Part shown: positions 42,564-51,518 of the stretch, piece by piece
Layout: every line of letters starts with the position of its first letter
Position numbering within the stretch: position 1 is the stretch's first letter
NCBI GenBank assembly: GCA_021151625.1
Contig: JAGKWY010000027.1
Coordinates: 44,542 to 108,541 of the forward strand
DNA: 64,000 nucleotides
From: Gammaproteobacteria bacterium
GTDB taxonomy: Bacteria; Pseudomonadota; Gammaproteobacteria; Pseudomonadales; Cellvibrionaceae
Direction of reading: 5' to 3'
Notes under the pieces: generated by a model
Databases searched by the model: none
Told to the model about the DNA's origin: nothing
The model's input: only the letters and a program-made list of their open reading frames with translations
Translations under genes and position numbers: made by a program

Positions 42564-43063
42564 TTTGTATTTTTGCTGATGGATTATCTCTTTAAACCAA
42601 CTTGCGTTTTGCAAACCGCAGTTTATAGTTAAAACGTTAAATGAACGCCAGACTTGGTTGTGTATATGACTTGCAGGCTTATCCAAATCTGTTTATTTAA
42701 TGAATCGTAATTTAGGCTTTAGTTATTAACGTAGTTGTAATTTAAGTAGTTGGAATTTAGGTGACCGGTAATTCTGTGTAAGAGTCTGGTGCGTCCTGTG
42801 TTCTGGCATTCTCTTCTGTAGCCAGTTGGCTGTTTCTGTTGTCAGGTTGCGCCTTGGCCCGTTAAATGGGCTGTTTCACCTGATTCCTGTTGCCGGGAGT
42901 GGCCCGGTATCTGCCCGTTTTAAAGCGTTAGGCTTTTTTAAAGCGGCTACTAATGAATAGTAGTTATGAGCAATGGTTTATTCCTGCCGAAAAACTGGGA
43001 GGAGCTTGCTCATCTGTTCGTTGCGATTTCCATCGGCAATAAGCGAGAAAAAGGAGTCGTGCA
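42564..43063. other. 500-base gene-free region upstream of the cox cluster
   Basis: No coding frame with recognisable product lies here on either strand. It contains A/T-rich repeats of the type GTAATTTAGG at roughly 42707, 42739 and 42751, a G/C-rich stretch near 42850-42920 with partial self-complementarity, and the coxB ribosome-binding site AAAAAGGAG (43049-43056). It probably holds the cox promoter and a long leader. Confidence 0.55.
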
Positions 43064-44230
43064 GTGAAATCGAATAATAATTGCAATCGGGTTTTTAAAC
43101 CCTGGGCGTTAATTGCATTGCTGTCCGGAGTTGTTGTTAATGCGAAGGCAGCTGGCGACACGACTCACTCCGCTTACAATATGACGCGCGGCGTAACCGA
43201 AATAAGCCATGAGGTGTACAACCTGCACATGGTGATTTTTTATATTTGCTGCGTGATAGGTGTTGTTGTGTTTGGCTTGATGTTCTGGGCAATAGTCCAT
43301 CACCGTAAATCCAAAGGCGCAGAGCCTGCGCAATTCCACGGCAGTTTGAAAATAGAAATTCTCTGGACTGCGATTCCGGTCATAATCCTGGTAGTCATGG
43401 CAATTCCCGCCAGCAAAACCCTGATAGCCATGGAGGATGCTTCCAAGGCTGATATGACGGTGTTGGTGACTGGCTCGCAATGGAAATGGCATTACAAATA
43501 TCTGGAATACCCCATCGAGTTTTATTCACTGCTTGCCACTCCGCGCGAGCAAATTGAAAACAATGCAGCCAAAGATGAATTGTATCTGCGCGATGTAGAT
43601 AAACCTTTAGTGCTGCCCACCGGCAAGAAAATTCGTTTTTTAGTGACCGCTGATGATGTTATCCACTCCTGGTGGGTGCCGGCATTTGCGATTAAAAAAG
43701 ATGCCAATCCCGGCTTCATTAACGAGACCTGGGCCAAAATTGATAATCCCGGAATTTATCGCGGCCAATGCGCAGAGCTATGCGGAAAAGATCACGGATT
43801 TATGCCGATAGTGGTGGATGTAAAAACACCGGAAGCATTTGCAGCCTGGGTGAGTGAGCAAATCGTCGCGCAGGAAAAAGCGAAAGCCGAAGAAGCGGCG
43901 CGCGGTTTGATGAGTAAAGAAGAGTTGCTCGCACAAGGGCAAAAAATTTATGAATCTCGCTGTGCGGTCTGCCATCAACCCGGCGGTGAAGGTTTACCTG
44001 GCGCATTCCCGGCCTTGAAAGGCAGTGCCATGGTGACCAAGGATAAACCGGCGCATATTCACATAGTGTTATTTGGAAAATCCGGCACTGCCATGCAGGC
44101 ATTTGGCAAACAATTAACGGCTGTCGAATTGGCCGCGGTAATTACTTATGAGCGCAATGCCTGGGGTAATGATACGGGTGACCTGGTGCAGATTGCAGAC
44201 ATTAATGCAGCCTTGAGTGCGGGAGAATAA
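43064..44230 (+). CDS. coxB: cytochrome c oxidase subunit II with C-terminal cytochrome c domain
   Basis: Subunit II receives electrons from cytochrome c at the CuA centre. The GTG start follows AAGGAG by seven bases. The 388-residue protein has a signal segment, two membrane helices (VIFYICCVIGVVVFGLMFWAI; IEILWTAIPVIILVVMAI), the CuA domain with SQWKWHYKY and CAELCGKDHGFMPIVV (Cys-x3-Cys-x3-His-x2-Met), and a C-terminal cytochrome c domain (about 290-380) with CAVCHQPGGEG and a distal Met region (GTAMQAFG). The fused cytochrome makes it a caa3-type oxidase. It is the first gene of the cox cluster. Confidence 0.95.
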   Translation: MKSNNNCNRVFKPWALIALLSGVVVNAKAAGDTTHSAYNMTRGVTEISHEVYNLHMVIFYICCVIGVVVFGLMFWAIVHHRKSKGAEPAQFHGSLKIEILWTAIPVIILVVMAIPASKTLIAMEDASKADMTVLVTGSQWKWHYKYLEYPIEFYSLLATPREQIENNAAKDELYLRDVDKPLVLPTGKKIRFLVTADDVIHSWWVPAFAIKKDANPGFINETWAKIDNPGIYRGQCAELCGKDHGFMPIVVDVKTPEAFAAWVSEQIVAQEKAKAEEAARGLMSKEELLAQGQKIYESRCAVCHQPGGEGLPGAFPALKGSAMVTKDKPAHIHIVLFGKSGTAMQAFGKQLTAVELAAVITYERNAWGNDTGDLVQIADINAALSAGE

Positions 44231-44232
44231 TA

Positions 44233-45849
44233 ATGAGCCAGGAACATTCCCCAAGTATTGGTGCGCACGAACATCATCACGCGCATGATGAAAAACCGGC
44301 AGGTATTTTGCGCTGGCTCTACACCACCAATCATAAAGATATTGGCACTTTATATTTGCTGTTCTCGCTGCTGATGTTGTTTGTCGGTGGCAGCATGGCC
44401 ATGGTGATTCGCGTAGAATTATTTCAACCGGGTTTGCAATTTGTTGACCCACATTTCTTTAACCAGATGACCACCGTGCACGGTTTGATTATGGTGTTCG
44501 GTGCGATCATGCCTGCGTTTGTGGGTTTGGCGAATTGGATGGTGCCCTTGATGGTGGGGGCACCGGACATGGCATTGCCGCGCATGAATAACTGGAGCTT
44601 CTGGTTATTGCCCTGCGCGTTTACTATTTTGTTATCCACCCTGTTTATGGAAGGCGGTGGGCCAGCAGCGGGTTGGACTTTTTACGCACCACTCTCCACC
44701 ACTTATTCCAACGACAGCACTGCATTTTTTGTATTTGCCGTGCACATGATGGGAATTTCTTCAATCATGGGGGCGATGAATATCATCGTCACCATTTTTA
44801 ATTTGCGTGCACCGGGGATGACCTGGATGCGCTTGCCACTCTTTGTCTGGACCTGGTTGATCACCGCATTTTTATTAATTGCAGTGATGCCGGTACTGGC
44901 GGGGGTGGTGACTATGGTGTTGACCGATAAATATTTTGGCACCAGTTTTTTTAACGCCGCTGGTGGCGGTGACCCGGTTATGTTCCAGCATATTTTTTGG
45001 TTTTTTGGTCACCCCGAAGTTTACATCATGATTTTGCCGGCCTTTGGTATTGTCTCCAGCATTATTCCCTGCTTCGCACGCAAGCCTCTGTTTGGTTATG
45101 ACTCAATGGTGATTGCTACTGCGAGCATTGCATTTCTCTCGTTTATTGTCTGGGCTCATCATATGTTCACAACGGGAATGCCGGTCGCTGCCGAATTATT
45201 TTTTATGTACACCACCATGTTGATTGCTGTTCCTACTGGCGTAAAAGTATTTAATTGGGTAGCTACCATGTGGCGCGGGGCTATGACCTTTGAAACACCA
45301 ATGATGTTTGCCGTTGCGTTTATCGTGTTATTTACCATCGGTGGGCTATCCGGTTTGATGCTGGCTATTACACCGGCGGATTTCCAATACCAGGACACCT
45401 ATTTTGTGGTAGCGCATTTCCATTATGTATTAGTTACCGGCGCACTGTTTGGAATTATTGCCGGTGTGTATTTCTGGATTCCCAAATGGACCGGCGTGAT
45501 GTACAGCGAGCGCTTGGGGCAATTACATTTCTGGTGCTCGCTGATTTCGGTCAACCTGTTATTTTTTCCAATGCATTTTGTCGGCTTGGCCGGTATGCCG
45601 CGGCGCATTCCGGATTACGCACTGCAATTTGCCGATATGAATGCATTTATCAGTATTGGTGGATTTTTATTTGGCTTATCGCAATTGCTGTTTGTGGCGA
45701 TGGTGTTTCGCTGTATCAGACGCAAAGGTGTGAAAGCGACTACCCAGGTATGGGAAGGGGCTTATGGATTGGAATGGGAAATTCCATCCCCCGCGCCTTA
45801 TCACACCTTCCAAACTCCTCCGGAAATAAAATCTGATATTAAACATTAG
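44233..45849 (+). CDS. coxA: cytochrome c oxidase subunit I
   Basis: Subunit I holds heme a and the heme a3-CuB site and pumps protons across the inner membrane. The 538-residue protein has 12 membrane segments and the key motifs: TTVHGLIMVF (heme a His), WFFGHPEVYIMILPAFG (CuB His and cross-linked Tyr), WAHHMFTTG (CuB His pair) and FVVAHFHYVLV (heme a3 and heme a His). The Glu before the cross-link pair (HPEVY) places it in the A family. GGAG lies in the end of coxB, two bases apart from it. Confidence 0.97.
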   Translation: MSQEHSPSIGAHEHHHAHDEKPAGILRWLYTTNHKDIGTLYLLFSLLMLFVGGSMAMVIRVELFQPGLQFVDPHFFNQMTTVHGLIMVFGAIMPAFVGLANWMVPLMVGAPDMALPRMNNWSFWLLPCAFTILLSTLFMEGGGPAAGWTFYAPLSTTYSNDSTAFFVFAVHMMGISSIMGAMNIIVTIFNLRAPGMTWMRLPLFVWTWLITAFLLIAVMPVLAGVVTMVLTDKYFGTSFFNAAGGGDPVMFQHIFWFFGHPEVYIMILPAFGIVSSIIPCFARKPLFGYDSMVIATASIAFLSFIVWAHHMFTTGMPVAAELFFMYTTMLIAVPTGVKVFNWVATMWRGAMTFETPMMFAVAFIVLFTIGGLSGLMLAITPADFQYQDTYFVVAHFHYVLVTGALFGIIAGVYFWIPKWTGVMYSERLGQLHFWCSLISVNLLFFPMHFVGLAGMPRRIPDYALQFADMNAFISIGGFLFGLSQLLFVAMVFRCIRRKGVKATTQVWEGAYGLEWEIPSPAPYHTFQTPPEIKSDIKH

Positions 45850-45878
45850 TTTTTTAACCGCCGTATAGAGGTGACGCA

Positions 45879-46418
45879 ATGGCAAGCCAAATCGTTTCGC
45901 ATCAAGTGTTGTTGCGCAAACTCATTCTGGTTTGTATTGCTATGTTTTTGTTCGGCTTTGCACTGGTGCCACTCTACGATGTGTTTTGTCGTCTGACTGG
46001 CTTAAATGGGAAAACAGCGGCGGTGGCAGCTGCACCTTCGCTTGGTGTGGATAAAAACCGCGTGATTAAGGTGGAATTTATTGCCAACCGCGATGATTCC
46101 ATTCCCTGGGATTTTGCACCAGAAGTAAATTCGATCGAGCTAAATCCAGGTGCGGTCAAAGTAGTGCATTTTAATGTAAAAAACTTATCGGCCCAGGCAA
46201 TGGTGGGTCGTGCCGTGCCTTCCGTATCACCGGGAGCTGCAGCGCGCTACTTTAAAAAAATCGAATGTTTTTGTTTTACCGAACAGCCGCTGGATGCCCA
46301 TGGCGAAAAATCCATGCCAGTACAATTTTATATAGATCCGCAGTTGCCGGCGGAATATTCCACTATCACTTTGTCGTATCGCTTGTACAAAAGTCAGGGG
46401 CAAACGGCGAGCCGTTAG
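45879..46418 (+). CDS. ctaG: cytochrome c oxidase assembly protein CtaG (Cox11)
   Basis: CtaG delivers copper to the CuB site of subunit I. The 179-residue protein has one N-terminal membrane segment (LILVCIAMFLFGFALVPLYDVFC) and a periplasmic beta domain with the copper-binding ECFCFTEQPLD (Cys-x-Cys) and DPQLP...ITLSYR. GAGGTG precedes its ATG. It lies between coxA and coxC, as in pseudomonads. Confidence 0.95.
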   Translation: MASQIVSHQVLLRKLILVCIAMFLFGFALVPLYDVFCRLTGLNGKTAAVAAAPSLGVDKNRVIKVEFIANRDDSIPWDFAPEVNSIELNPGAVKVVHFNVKNLSAQAMVGRAVPSVSPGAAARYFKKIECFCFTEQPLDAHGEKSMPVQFYIDPQLPAEYSTITLSYRLYKSQGQTASR

Positions 46419-46457
46419 CTTCATTGTGTTAATCCGGTGTACGAATGGAGGTATCCC

Positions 46458-47324
46458 ATGAGTGCCAGTTACCAACACTATTATGTTCCGCATCACAGTC
46501 ATTGGCCGATTGTAGGAGCCGTTGCTTTATTTTTAATGGCCAATGGCGCTGCCCATTGGGTGAATGACAATCTCTGGGGCGTACTTGCGCTCATTGCCGG
46601 TTTTGGTTTGTTGTTGATTATGTTGTTTGGCTGGTTCGCCAATGTGATTGAAGAGTCCATGGATGGATTGTACAGCGCACAAATGGATCAATCTTTTCGC
46701 CAGGGAATGAGTTGGTTTATTTTTTCAGAGGTTATGTTCTTCGTTGCTTTTTTTGGTGCACTTTTTTATGCGCGCATGATTTCTGTGCCCTGGCTGGATG
46801 GCGCAAGCAATAACGCCATGACCGCCGAAATACTCTGGCCAAATTTTGAAGCCATCTGGCCGTTGATTAAAACCCCCTCGGGTGTGGAAACCCAAGCTAT
46901 GCCCTGGGATGGAATACCACTACTGAACACCATTATTTTATTGGTCTCATCTATCACGTTACAGTTTGCCCATATGGGCATTGAACAAAACAAACCCGCG
47001 CAATTGGGTTTTTTCCTGATGTTAACCATTATTCTCGGCGCATGCTTTTTAGCGCTGCAAGGCCACGAATACTTTCATGCTTATGAAGAGTTGGGGTTGC
47101 GTCTGGATTCGGGTGTGTACGGTAATACTTTCTTTTTACTCACCGGTTTTCACGGGCTGCACGTAACCCTGGGGGCGATCTTCCTGACGGTGATTTTTTT
47201 GCGCATTGCAGTAAAAGGTCACTTTACCGCCGAGCGTCATTTTGGTTTTCAAGCGGCCGCCTGGTATTGGCACTTTGTGGATGTGGTTTGGTTAAATTTG
47301 TTTGTATTCGTATACGTGCTCTAG
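46458..47324 (+). CDS. coxC: cytochrome c oxidase subunit III
   Basis: The start at 46458 (MSASYQHYYVPHHSHWP) has GGAGG seven bases upstream; a longer frame from 46437 lacks support. The 288-residue protein has seven membrane segments with FRQGMSWFIFSEVMFFVAFFGALFYAR, LQGHEYFHAYEELGL, GFHGLHVTLGAIFL and WYWHFVDVVWLNLFVFVYVL, all standard for subunit III. It ends the structural part of the cluster and converges on the short DUF2909 gene. Confidence 0.96.
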   Translation: MSASYQHYYVPHHSHWPIVGAVALFLMANGAAHWVNDNLWGVLALIAGFGLLLIMLFGWFANVIEESMDGLYSAQMDQSFRQGMSWFIFSEVMFFVAFFGALFYARMISVPWLDGASNNAMTAEILWPNFEAIWPLIKTPSGVETQAMPWDGIPLLNTIILLVSSITLQFAHMGIEQNKPAQLGFFLMLTIILGACFLALQGHEYFHAYEELGLRLDSGVYGNTFFLLTGFHGLHVTLGAIFLTVIFLRIAVKGHFTAERHFGFQAAAWYWHFVDVVWLNLFVFVYVL

Positions 47325-47347
47325 CGCTTGTAATTCCTTGCAAGCGC
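47324..47347. terminator. weak hairpin between coxC and the DUF2909 gene
   Basis: GCGCTTG (47324-47330) pairs with CAAGCGC (47341-47347) over a ten-base loop, at the coxC stop. There is no T-tract, so termination is uncertain. Confidence 0.35.
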
Positions 47348-47377
47348 CGGTGCAGTTAATTGGAGATGCTTTTTAAA

Positions 47378-47587
47378 TCAGTAAGGTCGTGGGTTGGGCG
47401 TGATAACACCGGTGGCAAGGAGAATCAATATCGCCAGCACAACCAGTGCGGAAAATATCAGCCGACGACCTAGAAATTTGGACATCTTGGGCGCGGCTTC
47501 GTCATTCTTCATCATGACATAGAGCGCCTGGAACAAACTGATAATCACGAGTAACAACAACGCAATCAGAATAATTTTAGTGAGCAT
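47378..47587 (-). CDS. DUF2909 family two-helix membrane protein
   Basis: The start at 47587 (MLTKIILIALL) is preferred because GTGGAG lies seven bases upstream. The 69-residue protein has two membrane helices (IILIALLLLVIISLFQALYVM and LIFSALVVLAILILLATGVI) joined by the short charged loop KNDEAAPKMSKFLGRR, which is the DUF2909 pattern. Such small genes sit on the opposite strand next to SURF1 in cox clusters of pseudomonads. Function unknown; probably oxidase related from its constant position. Confidence 0.85.
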   Translation of the reverse strand: MLTKIILIALLLLVIISLFQALYVMMKNDEAAPKMSKFLGRRLIFSALVVLAILILLATGVITPNPRPY

Positions 47588-47601
47588 AATCGGCTCCACG
47601 G

Positions 47602-48531
47602 ATGTGTGACATGACCATTATAGTCTTTAAACGCAACTGGGTAGTTCATTGGTATTGGGCGATTATTAATTTGCTGGTTATTGCAATTTTATTATCGCTT
47701 TCTTATTGGCAATGGCAGCGGGCAGCGCAAAAACAGCAGAGCCTGGATCAGCTCTCGCATTGGCAAACACAACCCGCCACTTCACTGGCTGAGTTAACGG
47801 CGACTGAGTCGCAGCATAGGGTTAATCTACTGGCGCGCGACGGCGCCGCTATATCTTTTGCTGGCCGTTGGGTTTCGCCCTTTGTATGGCTGTTGGATAA
47901 TCAGTTGGTTAATGGTCGCCCTGGCTATGATGTTGTCATTCCTGTGCAGGAGTCGTCGGGTACTTCACCAGCTATTGTATTGGTAAATTTAGGATGGGTT
48001 GTTGCTCCATCGGTTCGCACTGAATTGCCAGAAATTAATATTCCTAATGAAATGATTGTGCAAGGTATTTACCGCGCGCGTACGGATGCATTATTACTGG
48101 GGAAAAATCTGGAAGATCAAGGGCGCTGGCCTATGCGCCTGCAAAAAATAGATAACCAATTACTCGCTCCTTATTTGCCAGCAGAATTGTTGCCGGGGCT
48201 CATTTACCAGCAACAAAGAGTCCAACAACAAAGAGTCCAGCAACAAACCGTTCAGCAACAAATAGCCGAACAACAGAACGTTAAACAACAAGCATCATTT
48301 CTTGTTCATTACCGCCCCGTAGTTTTACCGCCTGAACGACACAAGGCCTATGCTTTGCAGTGGTTGTTGTTGGCGGTTGCCGCCTTGTTAGTGGGGCTGG
48401 CTTGCGCCAGAGAAACGGCGCACCAGTATGAAACTGTTTGTATTCCCAATAAAGTTGTAGCAACCACTCCGAACAATATTGTGCATAAAAATCCCCTACC
48501 CAAAAGCAACGTATCCACGGGGAGTAATTAG
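47602..48531 (+). CDS. SURF1 family cytochrome oxidase assembly protein
   Basis: SURF1 takes part in heme A insertion into subunit I. The 309-residue protein has two membrane helices (WAIINLLVIAILLSLSYWQWQRA near the N-terminus and ALQWLLLAVAALLVGLACA near the end) and the periplasmic SURF1 domain: FAGRWVSPFVWLLDNQLVNGRPGYDVVIPV and VLVNLGWVV. Between the domain and second helix sits an unusual Gln-rich tandem repeat (about residues 203-232). Two in-frame ATGs (47602, 47611) are possible; a start is chosen at 47602. It is divergent from the DUF2909 gene, sharing a 14-base spacer. Confidence 0.9.
   Translation: MCDMTIIVFKRNWVVHWYWAIINLLVIAILLSLSYWQWQRAAQKQQSLDQLSHWQTQPATSLAELTATESQHRVNLLARDGAAISFAGRWVSPFVWLLDNQLVNGRPGYDVVIPVQESSGTSPAIVLVNLGWVVAPSVRTELPEINIPNEMIVQGIYRARTDALLLGKNLEDQGRWPMRLQKIDNQLLAPYLPAELLPGLIYQQQRVQQQRVQQQTVQQQIAEQQNVKQQASFLVHYRPVVLPPERHKAYALQWLLLAVAALLVGLACARETAHQYETVCIPNKVVATTPNNIVHKNPLPKSNVSTGSN
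48208..48297 (+). repeat. 15-bp in-frame tandem repeat in SURF1
   Basis: Six consecutive 15-base units encode QQQRV, QQQRV, QQQTV, QQQIA, EQQNV and KQQAS. The first two differ by a single base; later units are diverged. The pattern suggests replication slippage and a length that may vary between strains. Confidence 0.9.
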
Positions 48532-48532
48532 T

Positions 48533-49084
48533 ATGAACGCACGGAATTTCTTTTTGCTGTTTTCCCTATGTGCGCTGGTACCTTTTGCAGCTGCGAAATT
48601 AAGTTTGTCCATGGGCTGGTTTGCAGGAGAAGCAACCAATAAAGGCCAGTGGCTGACGCAGGAAGTGAAATTAATTCCTGCTCTTACGCAGGGCGATCTG
48701 CATTGGACTGTTGCCTATGTGAGTTCGCAAGCCTGCATTCAGCAATGTGAGAACGCATTGGTGCTATTGCAGCAACTCTACACTGGATTAGGACGCAAAC
48801 AGTTGGGTGTGCAGGCCATGTTTATTACTGGTGATAAGGAAAATCTGGCGTCTCTGCAACAGCAATTTTCTGCGTTAAAAATGATACCTTTCTCTACTGA
48901 ATTAAATTCTGTGGCAACAAAAAAAACTGCCTTGGATTTGTTGGATAATCAGTTTGTCATTATCAACCAGCAGGGCATTGTGCTGCTGCGTTATCCGCTG
49001 GCTGATGCAGTTGCTGCACAAGTAGCGGCTGACTTACGTAGCGATTTGCTGCGTTTGTTTAATTACGACCGGAGTCGCTTATGA
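48533..49084 (+). CDS. thioredoxin-like/SCO-like membrane-anchored protein of the cox cluster
   Basis: The start at 48533 (MNARNFFLL) has GGGGAG eight bases upstream. The 183-residue protein has an N-terminal signal/anchor (FFLLFSLCALVPFAAA) and a thioredoxin-like domain: LHWTVAYVSSQACIQQCENAL with a Cys-x3-Cys pair as in SCO proteins, GVQAMFITGDKENL, and FVIINQQGIVLLRYPLAD near the end. It is the counterpart of the unnamed gene found between SURF1 and ctaA in Pseudomonas. A role in copper or thiol handling for the oxidase is inferred from the CIQQC motif and position. It overlaps ctaA by four bases (ATGA). Confidence 0.75.
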   Translation: MNARNFFLLFSLCALVPFAAAKLSLSMGWFAGEATNKGQWLTQEVKLIPALTQGDLHWTVAYVSSQACIQQCENALVLLQQLYTGLGRKQLGVQAMFITGDKENLASLQQQFSALKMIPFSTELNSVATKKTALDLLDNQFVIINQQGIVLLRYPLADAVAAQVAADLRSDLLRLFNYDRSRL

Positions 49085-50145
49085 GTCCGTCGGTTATTGT
49101 TTTTCGGCGCATGGTGAATCTTGCCATTCTATTCGCTGTGGTGGTAATTGGCTTAGGGGCTTACACCCGGCTAACCGATGCAGGATTGGGTTGCCCGGAT
49201 TGGCCCGGTTGTTATGGAAGACTTACAGCACCTTTGCATGATGGTCACATCGCTGAAATCCAACAAAAATTTCCAGATGCAGTGGTGGAGCCACATAAAG
49301 CGCATAACGAAATGTTGCATCGCTATATTGCCGGGTTGCTCGGGTTGTTAGTGTTGGGAATATTTATTGTCAGTCAGCTACTTAAACGCTGGCGCAAACT
49401 CAGCGCGCTGTTACTCGCACTGGTGATAGTGCAAGCCCTATTGGGGATGTGGACAGTTACCTTAAATTTAATTCCGCTGGTGGTAATGGCGCATTTGTTA
49501 GGAGGATTTTTGTTATTAAGCCTGCTCGCAGTGTTGCGCCTGGATATTTTTAATGCACAGTACACATTCGCGGTTGAACCGGAATTAAGACGCTATTTAC
49601 CTCTTGCCTATATAACGCTGGCGTTTTTGCTAATGCAGATTTCCCTGGGCGGGTGGACCTCTGCTAATTATGCGGCAATGGTGTGTACGCAATTACCAAT
49701 TTGTGATGCAGGATGGCAAGCGCGCTTTTCACTTGAATCTATTTTTCATTTACCACTGGGGCATGACACTTATGAATATGGGGTGTTGTCTTATGACGCG
49801 CGCATGAGCATCCACGTGGCCCACCGTTTCGGCGCCATCTTGACTACGCTTGTATTTATTGTGTTGTTGGTGTGTTGTTGGCGTAAATCGCTCACCGCCG
49901 GTATGCGCAGAACACTGGTGTTGGTTGCGTTGCTGCTCGCAACGCAAATTTGCCTGGGGATTGCCAATATTTATTGGCAGCTGCCACTGACTAATGCCGT
50001 GGCGCACAATGTTGTAGCTGCCCATTTATTAATGTTGACGCTGGTATTAATTCGCCAATTGCATTTACGCACTCGCGTATCTGCGCCGGCTGAAAAATCA
50101 GTGGCGAGAAATACGACCAGGGAGAATCAAACCGTCGTCAATTAA
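49081..50145 (+). CDS. ctaA: heme A synthase CtaA (Cox15)
   Basis: CtaA oxidises the methyl group of heme O to make heme A. The 354-residue protein has about eight membrane helices and the conserved His positions: EMLHRYIAGLLGLLVLG, VVMAHLLGGFLLL, SIHVAHRFGAILT and NAVAHNVVAAHLL. The N-terminal loop AYTRLTDAGLGCPDWPGCYG carries the paired Cys of the family. The ATG overlaps the preceding stop. Confidence 0.94.
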   Translation: MSPSVIVFRRMVNLAILFAVVVIGLGAYTRLTDAGLGCPDWPGCYGRLTAPLHDGHIAEIQQKFPDAVVEPHKAHNEMLHRYIAGLLGLLVLGIFIVSQLLKRWRKLSALLLALVIVQALLGMWTVTLNLIPLVVMAHLLGGFLLLSLLAVLRLDIFNAQYTFAVEPELRRYLPLAYITLAFLLMQISLGGWTSANYAAMVCTQLPICDAGWQARFSLESIFHLPLGHDTYEYGVLSYDARMSIHVAHRFGAILTTLVFIVLLVCCWRKSLTAGMRRTLVLVALLLATQICLGIANIYWQLPLTNAVAHNVVAAHLLMLTLVLIRQLHLRTRVSAPAEKSVARNTTRENQTVVN

Positions 50146-50173
50146 TAAAATTCTGTTAAGTGTGGGAGGAGCT

Positions 50174-51106
50174 ATGGGCAGTGTAAAATTATTACAGTCG
50201 CACAATATGCGCAGGGAATTTTTATTGCTGTGTCGCGATTACTATCACCTGACAAAACCCAAAGTAGTTGCGTTATTAGTTCTGACCGCTTGGGTGGGCA
50301 TGATGCTAGCAACGCCTGGCCTGCCGAATATCTCCAAACTGATTTTTGCCTGTATTGGTATTGGTTTGGTATCGGCGGCGGCGGCGGCATTTAATCAGGT
50401 ATTAGATCAAAAAATTGATGCGCAAATGGCGCGCACTCATATGCGACCCTTACCAAAAGGTCGGCTATCCACTACACAGGCAGTTAGCTTTGCCTGCGCA
50501 CTTGCAATTATTGGTTTCGCTATTTTATCGCTTGGCATTAATTGGCTCACTGCATGGTTAACCCTGTTGGGTTTATTTGGTTATGCGGTGGTTTACACAC
50601 TGCTATTAAAACGCGCAACGCCACAAAATATTGTAATTGGTGGTATCGCCGGCGCTTTGCCGCCCGTGTTGGGGTGGAGCGCAATGACCGGGCAGGTGAG
50701 TGGAGAAGCGCTGTTGTTAATGATGATCGTCTTTACCTGGACGCCGCCGCATTTTTGGGCGCTGGCCATTCATCGGGTAAAGGATTATGCGCGCGCGGGC
50801 ATTCCCATGTTACCCGTTACCCACGGCATTGAGTTTACCAAAACTCTGATTTTGCTTTACACCTTGTTATTGGCGGTAGTCTGCCTCTTGCCTTATCTGG
50901 TGGGCATGAGTGGCTTAATTTATTTACTGGGTGCATTGGTATTGAGTGTAAAATTTATCGCCCATGCATGGCAATTAAAATTTCATGCAGATGCTGAGTC
51001 GGCGATGCAAACGTTTCGTTTTTCGATTGTGCATTTGATGGTGTTATTTTTAATACTGTTGGTGGATCACTATGCCTATTGGAATCTTCAAATGCTGGTG
51101 CGCTAG
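50174..51106 (+). CDS. ctaB: protoheme IX farnesyltransferase (heme O synthase) CtaB
   Basis: CtaB attaches farnesyl to heme B, the step before CtaA. The ATG at 50174 has GGGAGG six bases upstream; an in-frame GTG at 50162 is unneeded. The 310-residue protein has nine or so membrane helices, LTKPKVVALLVLTAWVGMML at the start, the prenyl-binding NQVLDQKIDAQMARTHMRPLP (Asp residues and RP) and VFTWTPPHFWALAIHRVKDYARAGIPMLPV with the second acidic region. Its 3' end overlaps the PCuAC gene by 35 bases. Confidence 0.94.
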   Translation: MGSVKLLQSHNMRREFLLLCRDYYHLTKPKVVALLVLTAWVGMMLATPGLPNISKLIFACIGIGLVSAAAAAFNQVLDQKIDAQMARTHMRPLPKGRLSTTQAVSFACALAIIGFAILSLGINWLTAWLTLLGLFGYAVVYTLLLKRATPQNIVIGGIAGALPPVLGWSAMTGQVSGEALLLMMIVFTWTPPHFWALAIHRVKDYARAGIPMLPVTHGIEFTKTLILLYTLLLAVVCLLPYLVGMSGLIYLLGALVLSVKFIAHAWQLKFHADAESAMQTFRFSIVHLMVLFLILLVDHYAYWNLQMLVR

Positions 51107-51518
51107 TCTGTTTGGTGCTTGCGTCGCCATGTGTAGTTCGATAGCGCTGGCAGAGCTGCGCGTAGAACACGCCTGGGTCAAGTTGGCGCCACCGGGTGCC
51201 AGGGCCAACGCCGCTTATGTGCAGCTGTATAACAACGGCGATGCACCGGTCATTATTCAATCCTTGAGTGCAAATTGTTGTGCAGAATTAATGTTACACA
51301 ATACTCGCTATGAAAATGATCAAGCGATTATGGAGCATCTCGATCAATTAACTATACCGGCACAGGGTGATGTAAAGCTTACACCGGGTGGCCTGCATAT
51401 TATGTTGTTGCGCGCACACAAGCCCCTGCTACCGGGCGAACAGGTTGAACTGAGATTGCATTTTGCCAATGGGCAGCAACAGATAATTCACTTGCCGGTA
51501 AGAGCCAATGACGATTAA
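51072..51518 (+). CDS. periplasmic copper chaperone of the PCu(A)C family
   Basis: PCuAC proteins carry copper(I) in the periplasm to the oxidase CuA site with SCO. The 148-residue protein has a signal peptide (ASLFGACVAMCSSIALA) and a beta domain with the complete binding pattern His-x10-Met-x21-His-x-Met, beginning at LHNTRYENDQAIM and ending at GGLHIML. This exact spacing gives good support. It overlaps ctaB upstream and SCO downstream (11 bases), so copper delivery and heme A synthesis genes are coupled. Confidence 0.93.
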   Translation: MPIGIFKCWCASLFGACVAMCSSIALAELRVEHAWVKLAPPGARANAAYVQLYNNGDAPVIIQSLSANCCAELMLHNTRYENDQAIMEHLDQLTIPAQGDVKLTPGGLHIMLLRAHKPLLPGEQVELRLHFANGQQQIIHLPVRANDD

